Assembly: GCA_905221605.1 (NCBI GenBank)
Contig: CAJNDS010000535.1
Coordinates: 787,977 to 851,976, forward strand
Direction: 5' to 3'
DNA from: Symbiodinium natans
Lineage: Eukaryota > Sar > Dinophyceae > Suessiales > Symbiodiniaceae
Length of the DNA stretch: 64,000 bases
The notes under the pieces were generated by a model, which saw only the letters and a program-made list of their open reading frames with translations, did no database searches and was not told where the DNA came from. The translations under genes were made by a program, and so were the position numbers. Below, piece after piece: positions 37,310 to 46,876 of the stretch; position 1 is the stretch's first letter, and the number at the start of each line of letters is the position of its first letter.

Positions 37310-37437
37310 TTTTTGGGGTGCTCTCAGCTCCATTTGGGTATCTCCCAAAATAGGGGTACCCCTGCTATGCCCCAAATTTAAACCCCCTTAAAGGGACCAT
37401 GAAAGGGGTACCCCCCTGGTGTCGGAATCCCCCCATG
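37310..37437 (-). mobile_element. MITE-like element, family J copy 2
   Basis: GTATCTCCCAAAATAGGGGT, ATGCCCCAAATTTAAACC and CCTTAAAGGGACCATG are the reverse complements of motifs in the copy at 23505. Confidence 0.55.
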
Positions 37438-37439
37438 TA

Positions 37440-37566
37440 GGTTTGGGGCCCTAACCCTAAACCTTAAACCCTAAACCCTAAGCCCTAAACCCTAAACCCT
37501 CAACCCTAAACCCTAAACCCTAAACCCTAAACCCTAAACCCTAAACCCCTAAACCCCTAAACCCGA
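37440..37566 (-). repeat. CCCTAAA array
   Basis: About 15 units, with CCCCTAAA variants next to the following exon. Confidence 0.95.
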
Positions 37567-37576
37567 ACACGCCCAG

Positions 37577-37683
37577 GTCAAGTATGACGAGATGCCTGAG
37601 GACGAGACGGAAGACTTCCGAAGCCTCGTGGCTCATGAGAACGAGGCGCACAAGGACAGTGTTTCGGCTTGCAATAAAGGAGG
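37577..37683 (+). CDS. Acidic exon, possible WD40 or linker piece
   Basis: After acceptor ACGCCCAG, phase 0: VKYDEMPEDETEDFRSLVAH.. ENEAHKDSVSACNK. The donor is GG|GTTTAG or a GA donor one codon earlier. Very natural composition, strongly acidic; AHKDSV again recalls WD40. Confidence 0.55.
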
Positions 37684-37740
37684 GTTTAGGGTTTAGGGTT
37701 TGGGGTTTAGGGTTTACGGTTTAGGGTTTAGGCAACTGAT

Positions 37741-37905
37741 CCAGGGGACTACGGGAGGGACCCTTATAAGGGACCTTCGGCAGTTCTTTCGGGGCTTACG
37801 TAGGGCCTACTTATAGGTATATAGGGTATAAGGTATACATATATATATATATATTATGGGTTCTGTAGGGAAATAAGATTCAGGGTCCCCTCTCCATTTC
37901 TGCCC
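37741..37905 (+). mobile_element. MITE-like element, family H copy 1
   Basis: GGAGGGACCCTTATAAGGGACC is itself a palindrome. GTTCTTTCGGGGCTTACG, an (AT)n tract at about 37838-37854 and GGAAATAAGATTCAGGGTCC follow. A second copy is at 40692. Confidence 0.65.
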
Positions 37906-38111
37906 CTTAAGTTGAGGTTGTTTGGGTTGGGGGAGCTCACGAACCTCGACTTCAGCCCACGCTTAGAACTTAGACCAAAATCCTAAACCCCAACTCTAAA
38001 CCCTAAACCCTAAACAAACCCTATATAAACCCTAACCAAACCCTAAAACCCTTGAGCTTAGACCCCTCAATTAGACCCCTCAAAAGCAGCCCCAAGCACC
38101 GCGAAGCCCAG

Positions 38112-39454
38112 GTGAGAACCAGTCCTTGGTGCCCTGTGGGGGCTGGTGCTTAGCCTCTGTGGCGGTGGCGGCCATTGCATCCCTCATCGCCCTGCTCTAT
38201 GTTGCATCAGGTGGGGTTTAGGGTTTAGGGTATAGGGTAGAGAAGCTTTCAACTTCTTGAGTTGCCTCATTCAGTAGGAATTAGTGGACTTTAACCTTTT
38301 TGTTGCCCTTGGAGAAGTAGGGCCACGTGATCAGGAGTGGTGCCTTCCCGGCTCTAGGCCCTTGGGAGATTCTGTATTTTCCTTTCTTGAGTTTAAGAGG
38401 ATCATAATTTCATTGGGGATGTCTTTCAGAGGCTTTTAAGGGCCAATGAAGTTCTTCCAACCCTTGACCCTCAACCCTAAACCCCAAAAGCCGAACCCTG
38501 GGACCCTAAACCCTAAGAAAGCCCGGGGGGGAAGGGGCTGTGAGGCCATTTCTGATGCTTAGTAGCTGAGTGAGCACACTTTACATTTTTTGGAGTACTA
38601 TAATCACCCCCCATAGAACTGAAAGTGTACACTTTTGGGGGGGCTTATGAACTCAGCAACTAAGGATGTATGAATTCTACCGGGAAATTGTGCTTGCCTC
38701 TGAAAGTGCTTCATGAATTGCCTTTCGTCCCGATGACACGACTGTAGGGAATGAGGGAATGAGGCACCCTATCCCCCCCGATACCGTTTAAGGGATTATA
38801 TTGGGCACCTCATGCCCACATTCCCTACTAAGAACCAGGGGGACGAACAGGAAGCAGATCAAGAGGCGTCTCTCTGGAGCGGGTCGCTTCTGGTTCTGGC
38901 AGGTCCCTGAACCCACTCGATACCCTAAACCTACCCTTTAAGGGGGTCCCTCGTACGGGGATTCTATTCTAATTGGGGTATAGAAGGGGTACCTTGTTTT
39001 GGAAAAAATCCCACATTTTGGTCTAGAGACTGTTGCAGGAAATGGGGTAGAGCGATCTTGACTGGATCTTCCCCAAAGGAGCCCAAGCCCAAGCCCACTG
39101 GAACCCTAAACCCGACCTAAACCCTAAGCCCTAAACCCTAAACCCTAAACCCTAGACCCTAAACCCTCAACCCTAAACCCTAAACCCTAAACCCTAAACC
39201 CTAAACCCTAAACCCTAAACCCTAAACCCTAAACCCTAAACCCCTAAACCCTAAACCCTAAACCCTAAACCCTAAACCCTAAACCCTAAACCCTAAACCC
39301 TAAACCCTAAACCCTAAACCCTAAACCCTAAACTAAACCCACTCCCTTCGAACGACAGGCTCAGCGCTGCCCCTGCACCACCAAGACGACCTGTCTCCGC
39401 CACCACCGGAGGTCCACACGGAGTATCCGCCGCCAGCGGCACCTCTGCGCCTCG
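38112..39454 (+). CDS. Membrane helix exon joined to proline-rich tail exon
   Basis: Exon 38112-38210 (acceptor AAGCCCAG, donor GTGGGG) encodes SLVPCGGWCLASVAVAAIAS.. LIALLYVAS, a clear transmembrane helix. One spare G plus GC from exon 39359-39454 gives Gly, then SALPLHHQDDLSPPPPEVHT.. EYPPPAAPLRL, a proline-rich tail. The join skips 1.15 kb including several palindromic elements, so an intervening exon (e.g. 38863-38904, RRLSGAGRFWFWQ) is possible. Confidence 0.4.
38318..38465 (+). other. Unique island with weak exon candidates
   Basis: 38318-38374 reads VGPRDQEWCLPGSRPLGDS before GTATTT. 38428-38450 after GATGTCTTTCAG reads RLLRANE. Neither links in phase to neighbours. Confidence 0.3.
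38570..38640 (+). mobile_element. MITE-like palindrome, family E copy 2
   Basis: GAGCACACTTTACATTTTTT.. GAGTACTATAATCACCCC.. ATAGAACTGAAAGTGTACAC; matches the copy at 35328. Confidence 0.65.
38745..38840 (+). mobile_element. MITE-like palindrome, family I copy 2
   Basis: GTAGGGAATGAGGGAATGAG at the left, CCCACATTCCCTACTAAG at the right; the centre CCGTTTAAGGGATTATA matches the copy at 36997. A 16-codon ATG ORF (MYEFYREIVLASESAS) lies just upstream at 38666-38716. Confidence 0.6.
38925..39015 (+). mobile_element. MITE-like element, family J copy 3
   Basis: TTTAAGGGGGTCCC, GGGGATTCTATTCTAATT, GGGGTACCTTGTTTTGG: the same motif order as 23505-23625. Confidence 0.45.
39109..39337 (-). repeat. 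CCCTAAA array
   Basis: About 32 units, one of the longest pure arrays in the window; it leads into the proline-rich exon. Confidence 0.97.
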
Positions 39455-39530
39455 GTTTAGGGTTTAGGGTTTAGGGTTTAGGGTTTAGGGTTTAGGGTTT
39501 AGGGCTTAGGGTTTAGGGCTTAGGGTTCAC
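39455..39530 (+). repeat. TTTAGGG array
   Basis: About ten units right after the proline-rich exon, starting with its GTTTAG donor. Confidence 0.95.
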
Positions 39531-40149
39531 AAGTCTAGGGATCTTGTCCATGTCGAAATCTTTGTTGTTACATCTCACCCCTCAGGCCTCTAGCTGCCCT
39601 TTGTAGCTTTTCAGCCCTTGACCCTTGACCCCGGACCCGCAGCCCGCAAATTAGGGTCTAGGGGGGTTTAGGGCTTAGGGTTTAGGGAAAGGTTTATAAC
39701 TGTTTTATAGGGTTTCAGGGTGTAGGGTGTATGGGTTGTCACAATCCGCCCACCACGTCTCCCCCCGCCCCAAACGCTGCCAAACGTCCCCGGCTCTTTA
39801 GGCCCTGCATCCCCACAGACTGTCCGACGCTGGCACCGGAGCACCTTGGTTTAAGGTCGCGGTCGAGGGCGGCGAGTTCAGAGTTCAGCTAGCTCATGCT
39901 CTCTGTTTCCGAGTTTTACTTGTTGTAGATTCTTTTCTTGGGATGGGGTAGTCTTGGAGAGCAGTTCTGCAATGGAGATGGATCGATGTGATTGCAGTCG
40001 AGCTCAGGGCAATAGCATCATGAGCATCAAGCCAAGCAAGCTCACGCGGAGCAAAGGGTTTAGGGTTTAGGGTCTTCCATTCTTCCATCCGCCTCAAGCC
40101 GAGAAAGAACAGAAAGCGCGATGAACCCTGATGCCAACCTCCCACGCCT

Positions 40150-40262
40150 AACCACCCTAAACCCTAAACCCTAAACCCCAAACCCTAAACCCTAAACCCT
40201 AAACCCTAAACCCTAAACCCTAAACCCTAAACCCTAAACCCTAAACCCTAAACCCTAAACAT
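40150..40262 (-). repeat. CCCTAAA array
   Basis: About 16 units inside the duplicated zone. Confidence 0.95.
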
Positions 40263-40691
40263 ATCATCCATCCCCAGCACCCTCAACCACATGCCCGGAA
40301 AGCCACCGAAAGCCCTAAAAACCCGATGCCAACTACCCACCAAAACGGCCCTGCACTTTTCCTGCACCCTGTAGCCTTTATACCCTCAGCCCCTGCAAGT
40401 TAGGGTCTGGGGTATATAATTTAGGGTTTAGGGTTAGGGGTTAGGGTTTAGGGTTTAGGGTTTAGGGCCCCAACCCCTCCCCTCCCCCCCACCCTGCGCA
40501 AGACCCCCTCCTAGGCCCTGCGTCCCCACAGACTGTCCGACGCTGGCACCTGTGCACCTCGGTTCAGGGATGCGGTCGAGGGTGTGGAGCTTAGGAAGCT
40601 CATGCCCCTAAACCCCCTAAACCCTAAACCCTAAACCCCCTAAACCCTAAACCCTAAACCCCAGGGCATCACAAGTACGAGGATCTTGTCT

Positions 40692-40850
40692 GTCAAGGGA
40701 CTAAAGGAGGGACCCTTATAAGGGACCTTAGGGGTTCTTTCGGGCTTCGTTAGGGGCCACTTAGGTATATAGGGACTAAAGAAGGCATATATAAGGGTTA
40801 TATGTGGGAATAAGATTAAGGCTCCCAGGGTCACTCCTTATACCCCTTAG
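40692..40850 (+). mobile_element. MITE-like element, family H copy 2
   Basis: GGAGGGACCCTTATAAGGGACC, GTTCTTTCGGGCTTCG, TTAGGTATATAGGGAC, GGGAATAAGATTAAGG; parallel to 37741. Confidence 0.65.
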
Positions 40851-42633
40851 ACCTGAAGCCCAGAAAGGCCTGAAAGCCCCATCAACCCCAACGCCAACCG
40901 CCCACCCCTAAGCCATGTAGCTGCACCCTGCAGCCTTTGAGCCCTACAGCCTGGACTTTCAGCCTCGCCAACCCACAGATTAGGGTTTGGGGTTTAGGGT
41001 TTAGGGTTTTGGGTTTAGGGGTTTAGGGGTTTAGGGTTTAGGGTTTAGGCTTTAGGGTTTAGGGTTTAGGGTTTAGGGTTTAGGGTTTAGAATGTTAGTG
41101 TGATATGCAGTTTAGGTGCTAGTGCTTCGGGGGAGGGCTTAGAGGCAGGGTTTGTCACAATCCCCCCCCAAGCCCCCCAAGGCTGCTAAACTGCTAGGCA
41201 CTGCGACTGTCCGACATGTCCGACGCTGGCACCGGCGCACCTCGGATCAGGGTTTAGGGTTTAGGGTTTAGGGCTTAAGATTTACAATTGAAAAAATTCA
41301 AAATTGTGGTCGAGGGCTCAGAGCTGAGAAGTTTATGCTCTCGGGTTCATCGTTTAGGGCTCAGGGCATCACAAGTAGTGGGATCTCGTCCGCGTGTAGA
41401 TTTTAGTGGTTGAGGTAGGGGGTGGGATGCGTCGTCTTTCGGGTCAGAGGATAGTGTTGCGTTGGAGATGGATCGATCACAGGATCCCGGGTGGAGCTTT
41501 GCCGACTCCGACGGAGCTACGCTCTACACTGAAATGTTTTGGGCATATCATACTTCCTACACCTGAAGGCCAGAAAGCCCTGAAAGCCCTATCAACCTAG
41601 GCACTGCGACTGTCCGACGCTGACACCTGTGCACCTTGGTTCGGGTTGCCCTAAACCTAAACCCTAAAACCTAAACCCTAAACCCTAAACCCTAAGGGCG
41701 TAGAGTTCAGGTAGTTTGCGCCTTGGGCATTGGGGTTCACGGTTTCGGGCTCAGGGCATCACAAGTGTGGGGTTCAACTTGTAGTTGCTTTCTGGGCTTG
41801 GGGGGAGGGGTGAGATGCGTAGTGGCGTAGTTTTCGGGACGCAGCTAAGCCTCACACTCTGATGCCCTGGCCATATCATGACCCGAAAGCCCTGAAAGCC
41901 AAAGGAACCCGAATGCATACGATCCCCCCCTTTTTTTGAACCCTAAACCCTAAACCCTAAACCCTAAACCCTATATAAATCCCTAAACCCTAAACCCCTA
42001 AACCCTAAACCCCTGAGCATGTCATCCTCAACTCCCTTCAATACCGCCCTCCCTAGTTAGGGTTTAGGGTTTAGGGTTTAGGGTTTATAGGGTTTAGGGT
42101 TTAGGGTTTAGGGTTTAGGGTTTAGGGTTAAGCCCTATCAACCCTAATGCTAACCACCCACACCGAAGCCGTGCCAGGAGCTGCAGCCTTAAACCCTCGC
42201 CCTCAAAACCCATGAAATTGGGGCCTAGGTTTATAAAGGGTTGAGGGTTACAGAGTTTAGGGGGTTCTCACAATGCCCCCCCAAGCCCCCCAACGCTGCT
42301 AAAAACCCCTTCCTAGGCCATGCGTCCCCACAGACTGTCCGACGCTGGCACCGGAGCACCTTGGTTCGGGTTGCGGTAGAGGGTGTAGAGGGCGTAAAGT
42401 TCAATTAGTCTTTTTTGCTTTGGGGTTCAGGGTTTAGGGCTCAGGGCATCGCAAGTTGCCGCAAGTAATTATGGGGTTCTTGTCCATGTCGAGTAATTTG
42501 TTGTAGTTTCTTATCTCGGCATGGGGGGAGGGAGCCGCAACCCTCAACCCAAACCCTAAACCTTAAGCCCATAGCTGCATCCTGTTCCTAGGCCCTGCGT
42601 CCCCAAAGACTGTCCGCCACCTGCCACTGCCGC

Positions 42634-42921
42634 CTGTCCCACAGATCCAGGCTTGGGTCGTGCTTGGTTAGGGTTTAGTTTAGGGGTTAGGGCGGTTAGG
42701 GGTTTAGGGATCAGGGTTTGGGGTTTAGGGTATTGTGGGGTTCTGATTTAGGGTCCAAAACAGCGTAAACCCCAAGCCCCACAGCACATAGAGCAAGGCT
42801 TAACATTTTCAGGTTTTGCGGAATTGAGAGGCTTTCTGCCATGAGTCGAGCGAGAGTTTAGACGCTGAGTCCCGAATCCACGTACCCCTGAAGGGTGTCA
42901 GCATGGCTTACAGCGGTGCTT
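42634..42921 (+). CDS. Short exon candidates
   Basis: 42634-42655 after CTGTCCCACAG reads IQAWVVL before GTTAGG. 42821-42871 after CATTTTCAG reads FCGIERLSAMSRARV then a stop. 42873-42914 reads SRIHVPLKGVSMAYS before GTGCTTTAG. Three small pieces with acceptable splice sites but no consistent joint frame. Confidence 0.3.
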
Positions 42922-43029
42922 TAGGGTTTAGGGTTTAGGGTGTAGGGTTTAGGGTTTAGGGTTTAGGGTGAGGGCTTGGGACAAGCACCCTAACTAGAGC
43001 AACACCCCCCCCGCCCACCACATTCGCAG

Positions 43030-43114
43030 GCACTTCACTTCTGTGGCGTGCCAGGATGTTTTTTGCACTCGCCCTACCTCTTCGAGAAGCCCTGCACCCA
43101 CAGCCGAATTCCCT
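43030..43114 (+). CDS. Exon, Cys/His-rich product
   Basis: After acceptor CACATTCGCAG, phase 0: ALHFCGVPGCFLHSPYLFEK.. PCTHSRIP. Three Cys and several His suggest metal or disulfide use. CCCTAAA-type sequence follows. The right boundary is unclear. Confidence 0.5.
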
Positions 43115-43353
43115 AAACCCCTAAAAAACCCTGTAAGCCCCAAACCCGTAAACCCCTAAACCCTACACCCTAAACCCTAGCCCTAAACCCTAAGCCCTAA
43201 ACCCAAGCCCTACACCCTGCACCCTAAGAGCGCCAAGCGTTTTTTGACCCCGTGCACCTTAGTAAAAACTTGAGCTTCAAGGCTTACATGGGGCCTGAGT
43301 ATTCTTGTCAACCCAAGGGGCTCACGACTTCCCCCTAGAAGACCCGTCTGTAG

Positions 43354-43452
43354 GGTTTAGGGTTTAGGGTTTAGGGTTTAGTGTTTAGGGTTTAGGGTTT
43401 AGGGTTTAGGGTTTAGGGTTTACAGTAGGGTTTAGGGTTTAGGGTTTGGGGC
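43354..43452 (+). repeat. TTTAGGG array
   Basis: About 13 units. Confidence 0.95.
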
Positions 43453-43481
43453 TTCGGGTTCTCCCCCGGCCCCCCTGGAAG

Positions 43482-43567
43482 GTGCGGATTACTGCTTAAC
43501 CGGCTTCCACGACTGGCACACACTCTGGGACGACGAGAAGCAGGGCTACTGCTGTGCCCCGGCATGA
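43482..43567 (+). CDS. Terminal exon with dinoflagellate Cys/Trp module
   Basis: ADYCLTGFHDWHTLWDDEKQ.. GYCCAPA then TGA; acceptor CCTGGAAG. The pattern C..G..DW...W...K..YCC is the Cys/Trp module known from many dinoflagellate proteins (usual form C..G..NW..GWS..KK.WCC). Here the array order is reversed (GGG left, CCC right), as expected for a last exon. Role of the module unknown to me. Confidence 0.6.
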
Positions 43568-43754
43568 CCCCAAACCCGAAACCCTAAACCCTAAACCTTA
43601 AACTCTAAACCCTAACCCCTAAACGGTTTAGGTTTACGTAGAGTGACCTACCTTACAAAGTAAGCAGGTTGCCAGGCCTCAAAATTCAAGCAACCCATGT
43701 TGTCTGCGCCTAGACCCTAAACCCTAAAACCCTAAACCCTAAACCCTCTACAGG

Positions 43755-43852
43755 TAAGGAAAACTCCCCCAGGCAGCCGTTGCGGCCGCGCCTGCCCAGC
43801 CCCGCCGTCAGCGCCCCTGGGCTATGCATCGGCGTGTCCTCTTCTGTTGGGA
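43755..43852 (+). CDS. Exon candidate, Ala/Pro/Arg-rich
   Basis: After a CCCCCAG acceptor: AAVAAAPAQPRRQRPWAMHR.. RVLFCWD running into TTTAGGG. CCCTAAA on the left. Moderate. Confidence 0.3.
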
Positions 43853-43879
43853 TTTAGGGTTTAGGGCTTAGGGTTTTTG

Positions 43880-44155
43880 GTTTAGGGTTTAGGGTTGAGA
43901 GTTTATAGGGTTTTTAGGGTTTATAGGCATAGGGTTTATAGGGTTTATAGGGTTTTTAGGGTTTATAGGGTTTGCAGGGTTCAGGGCTTAGGGTGTTTGG
44001 TTTAGGGTTTAGGGTTGAGAGTTTAAAGGGCTTTTAGGGTTTATAGGGTTTATAGGGTTTATGGGGTTTATAGGGTTTCTGGGGTTTATGGGGTTTATGG
44101 GGTTTAAAGAGGGTGGCCTATGGGGTTTATGGGGTTTAGGGATTTTTGGGCTTAG
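43880..44155 (+). repeat. TTTATAGGG / TTTATGGGG variant array
   Basis: GGGTTTATA 9-mers at 43910-44075, GGGGTTTAT at 44050-44130. Long ORFs in both strands here are translated repeat. Confidence 0.95.
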
Positions 44156-44177
44156 GGTTATTTTGGGGGGTTTACGG

Positions 44178-44280
44178 AGCCCGGTGGTCCCCTTCACACT
44201 TGGTTTTGGTTCAAGGTTCCCTTGTAAAGTAACAAAAGAGGTACCCTTAATTGTGATATGGTTACTGGGGTAGCAAGTCT
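44178..44280 (+). mobile_element. MITE-like palindrome, family D copy 3
   Basis: GCCCGGTGGTCCCC, GGTTCAAGGTTCCCTTGTAA, AAGAGGTACCCTTAATTG, GGTTACTGGGG: same order as at 7352. Confidence 0.65.
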
Positions 44281-44282
44281 TC

Positions 44283-44402
44283 ATGGGGAGTCTCGAGATC
44301 GTTTCTGTTCGGGCTGAGGTGCTTCGGGGTCAGGACTTTGGGTTTGCTCGGTACCAGGAGCTCTGGCAGATGGAACAGGAGCGATCAGCGTACTACAAAT
44401 GA
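44283..44402 (+). CDS. Intact 39-codon ORF between two MITEs
   Basis: ATG to TGA: MGSLEIVSVRAEVLRGQDFG.. FARYQELWQMEQERSAYYK. Charged, helical, natural composition. It begins 2 bases after one element and ends ~8 bases before the next. Could be a last exon (acceptor TAGCAAG at 44277) or a small gene. Confidence 0.55.
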   Translation: MGSLEIVSVRAEVLRGQDFGFARYQELWQMEQERSAYYK

Positions 44403-44409
44403 CTGTAGA

Positions 44410-44533
44410 GTTCTTAAGGGAGGGGGTTCAAGGGGGCTAGGTACCTAGGGAACCTTAGGGAAGCTTAGGGAGCCTTATAAGGAGTAGTGGGGAGTTCTCG
44501 GGAAACTTGGGTTACATACCCCGCTTGAACCCC
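44410..44533 (+). mobile_element. MITE-like palindrome, family C copy 3
   Basis: The best copy: TTCTTAAGGGAGGGGGTTCA at the left and GAACCCCCCTCCCTTAAGAA at the right are near-perfect inverted repeats. The inside reads GTACCTAGGGAACCTTAGGG.. GGAAACTTGGGTTACATA. Confidence 0.8.
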
Positions 44534-44615
44534 CCTCCCTTAAGAACCCCAAACCCTGTACCCTAAACCCTAAACCCTAAACCCTAAACCCTAAACCCTA
44601 AACCCCATAACTTAG

Positions 44616-44682
44616 CTATGAAGGCCAAGAGTTGGTGCGTCAGCATGTCTGGGTCCTGACGCACTATGTGGCTGACATATGA
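44616..44682 (+). CDS. Terminal exon, unknown product
   Basis: After acceptor AACTTAG: YEGQELVRQHVWVLTHYVAD.. then TGA. Two small hairpins overlap (GTGCGTCAG/CTGACGCAC and GAGTGC/GCACTC). CCCTAAA on the left, TTTAGGG to the right at 44716. Confidence 0.45.
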
Positions 44683-44763
44683 GTGCAAAGTCGCACTCGT
44701 GAGAAGCTACAAGGTGTAGGGTTTAGGGTTTAGGGTTTAGGGTTTAGGGTTTAGGGTTTAAGG

Positions 44764-44893
44764 CTACCAGGACCCGGAGTAGGCCCTTATTTCCTTTTTT
44801 TAGGGTTGGGGTTCCCTTGTACCCCCTTTAAGACTAAACAGGGCGCCCTTTTAATTCCTAGGCTACTGCTGGGCCTAGTTACTGGCTAGACCA
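44764..44893 (+). mobile_element. MITE-like palindrome, family D copy 4
   Basis: CCGGAGTAGGCCCTTA, GGGGTTCCCTTGTACCCC, AGGGCGCCCTTTTAATTCC, GGGCCTAGTTACTGG. Confidence 0.6.
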
Positions 44894-44904
44894 TTTCTGT
44901 ATAC

Positions 44905-44950
44905 CAAACACCCAGACCCCTGGGAGGATCCAAAAAATAGATCCCGAAGG
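44905..44950 (+). mobile_element. Family G element, left half
   Basis: CCCAGACCCCTGGGAGGATC.. CAAAAAATAGATCCC; the full palindrome is at 53102. Confidence 0.5.
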
Positions 44951-45002
44951 TTGTCAGAGCACCCAAGTCCTTGAAGTCGTCAGCGCGACATTATTAAGCT
45001 AG
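44950..45002 (+). CDS. Short exon candidate
   Basis: After ATCCCGAAG: GCQSTQVLEVVSATLLS ending at TAG, with GTCTAG right behind. Leu/Val-rich. Confidence 0.35.
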
Positions 45003-45265
45003 GTCTAGGGTTTACGACCCCAAGAGCCCCGAAGGTGTAGGGTTTAGGGTTTAGGGTTCAGGGTTTAGGGCTTAGGGCTTAGGGCTAGCTTCTCTTAGCT
45101 TCACCCCCCCCCTCCTTCCGCCCACCCATACACCTTAAAGCCTTCTTCTCCAAAGCATGCAGCAAACTCAATCCCTCACCCCAAACCTTCACTAAACCCA
45201 AAACCCTAAACCCTAAACCCTAAACGCCAAACCCTACCCCCTAAACCCTAAACCCTACACCCAAG

Positions 45266-46481
45266 GCCGGAGGAACCGGGGGAGTTCGATTGCAATGCCG
45301 GGATCCGAAGCCTGGCGAAAGTCTCCGTATTTCTCAGTGTAAGGTTTAGGGTTTAGGGTTTAGGGCAGGGTTCAGGGTCTAGGGTTCAGGGTTTAGGGTT
45401 GAGGGTTTCGGGTTTAGGGTTTAGGGTTTAGGGTTTAAGGTTGAGAGGTCCTGGTTTTTTGTTTTGGGACTTAGAGCTCAGGGTTCCTCATGAGAGCCAT
45501 GCGCAACTAAGGAGCATGCGGCATTGTACTGTTCACAGTTCCCCCTAAACCCTAAACCCTGAACCCTCAACCCTAAGCCCTAAGCCCTAAACCCTAAAGT
45601 GCCGAAGGAAATTGGTATTTCGGCTGGTCCGACGCGAAGAAGCAGTGGCCGCCCGTTTGGCCCTAAACCCTAAACCCTAAACCCCAAGCCCTAAACCCTA
45701 AACCTTAAACCCTAGACCCTGAACCCTAAACCCTGAACCCTGAACCCTAAACCCTAAACCCTAGACCCCAAACCCTAGGCACGATGTCCGGTTGAGGGCC
45801 GAGGCTTGGCGCAGTGACCTGGGTTGTCAAGTTTGGGTCCGAGGTTCTCAAGCCCTAGGCCCGAGCCTCAGCCCTTACTTAACCCACCGACCGACCCTAA
45901 GCCCTAAACCCTAACCCCTAACCCCTAACCCCTAAACCCTAAACCCTAAACCCTAAACCCTAAACCCTAAACCCTAAACCCTAAACCTTTGGGGTGGATG
46001 GCGGGTTTGTACCGGAAGTTTGCAAGTAAGTTTTCTAGGGCTTCAGGGTTCCGTACACCCTAAACCCGAACCCTGACCCCTAAACCCTATGCCCTGAACC
46101 CAAAACCCTGAACCCGGAGCAGAGAGGCAGACCGCAAGAGTCCTAGGCTCGCGGTTTGGGGACTGCGGGTTGGCGCTTGTAGGGTCCCGACCTCAACCCC
46201 TAGGAGCCCCCAACCCTGTTTCGCCTTCACCCTTTGATACAATTTCGACACCCTAAATCCTAAGCCCTAAGCCCTAAACCCTAAGCCCTAAACCCTAAAC
46301 CCTAAACCCTAAACCCTAAACCCTAAACCCTAAACCCTAAACCCTAAACCCTAAACCCTAAACCCTAAACCCTAAACCCTACCCTGACCTCAGGTGTTGC
46401 CAGCAGGTCAGCAGAGGCTGTCCTGGCACCTGGGACGGCCCTGATCATCCCGAAGCAAACGGCTGGGCTGGCCCGGGCTAG
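45266..46481 (+). CDS. Split Cys/Trp-module gene (dinoflagellate type)
   Basis: Exon 45266-~45338 contains PEEPGEFDCNAG. Exon 45600-45647 reads AEGNWYFGWSDAKKQ plus TG. Exon 46394-46481 begins G (completing Trp) and reads CCQQVSRGCPGTWDGPDHPE.. to TAG. Together this restores the module FDCNAG..NW..GWSDAKKQWCC....GC. The second junction needs a GC donor (TG|GCCGCC), a form dinoflagellates are known to use. The first junction is uncertain: donor GTAAGG at 45339, or a noncanonical site nearer FDCNAG. Introns carry telomere-like arrays. Confidence 0.6.
45655..46385. repeat. CCCTAAA arrays within the Cys/Trp gene
   Basis: Arrays at 45660-45775, 45895-45990 and 46255-46383, separated by spacers 45780-45890 and 45990-46250 with no convincing exon. 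Confidence 0.9.
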
Positions 46482-46483
46482 GG

Positions 46484-46610
46484 TTTAGGGTTTAGGGTTT
46501 AGGGTTTAGGGTTTAGAGTTTAGAGTTTAGGGTATAGGGTTTAGGGTTTAGGGTTTAGGGTTTAGGGTTTAGGGTTTAGGGTCATAGGGGCTTGTAGGGT
46601 GTAGGGTTCA
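46484..46610 (+). repeat. TTTAGGG array
   Basis: About 15 units with TTTAGAG variants, after the terminal module exon. Confidence 0.95.
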
Positions 46611-46876
46611 TAGAGTTTAGAGGGTTTTAGGGGTGTAGAGTTTAGGGCTTAGGGCTGTAAGAGTTAGAGCTTCGTGTGCTGAGGTCATAGGTCCAGGCCC
46701 TAAGGCTTAAAAAAAACTGGTCCGCGAGCCCTAAACTCAAAACCCCTAAACGTTGAGTCCCAAAGAGCTGCAAACGACATCCGAAATGTCAGAGAACTAT
46801 CCTAAACCCTAAACCCTAAACCCTAAACCCTGAACCCTAAACCCTGAAAAGTTTTGAGGGAACTTCAGGGCCATAG

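Larger units (their letters stand above)
39790..42625 (+). repeat. Six-copy local duplication
   Basis: The motif GACTGTCCGACGCTGGCACC (with slight change) occurs near 39819, 40532, 41205, 41608, 42336 and 42608. Copies share an upstream TAGGCCCTGCGTCCCCACA and a downstream GCACCT.GGTT then GGTCGAGGG, a GCATCACAAGT.. GGGATCTTGTCC block and an ATGGAGATGGATCGAT block. Spacing runs from about 270 to 730 bases. Short ORFs (minus 39894-40145, plus 41406-41600) fall inside but differ between copies, so I do not call genes. Confidence 0.85.

Noticed and set aside
44009-44284. ORFs with NPINPINP or GFMGFMGF
   Set aside because: Translation of the TTTATGGGG variant array.
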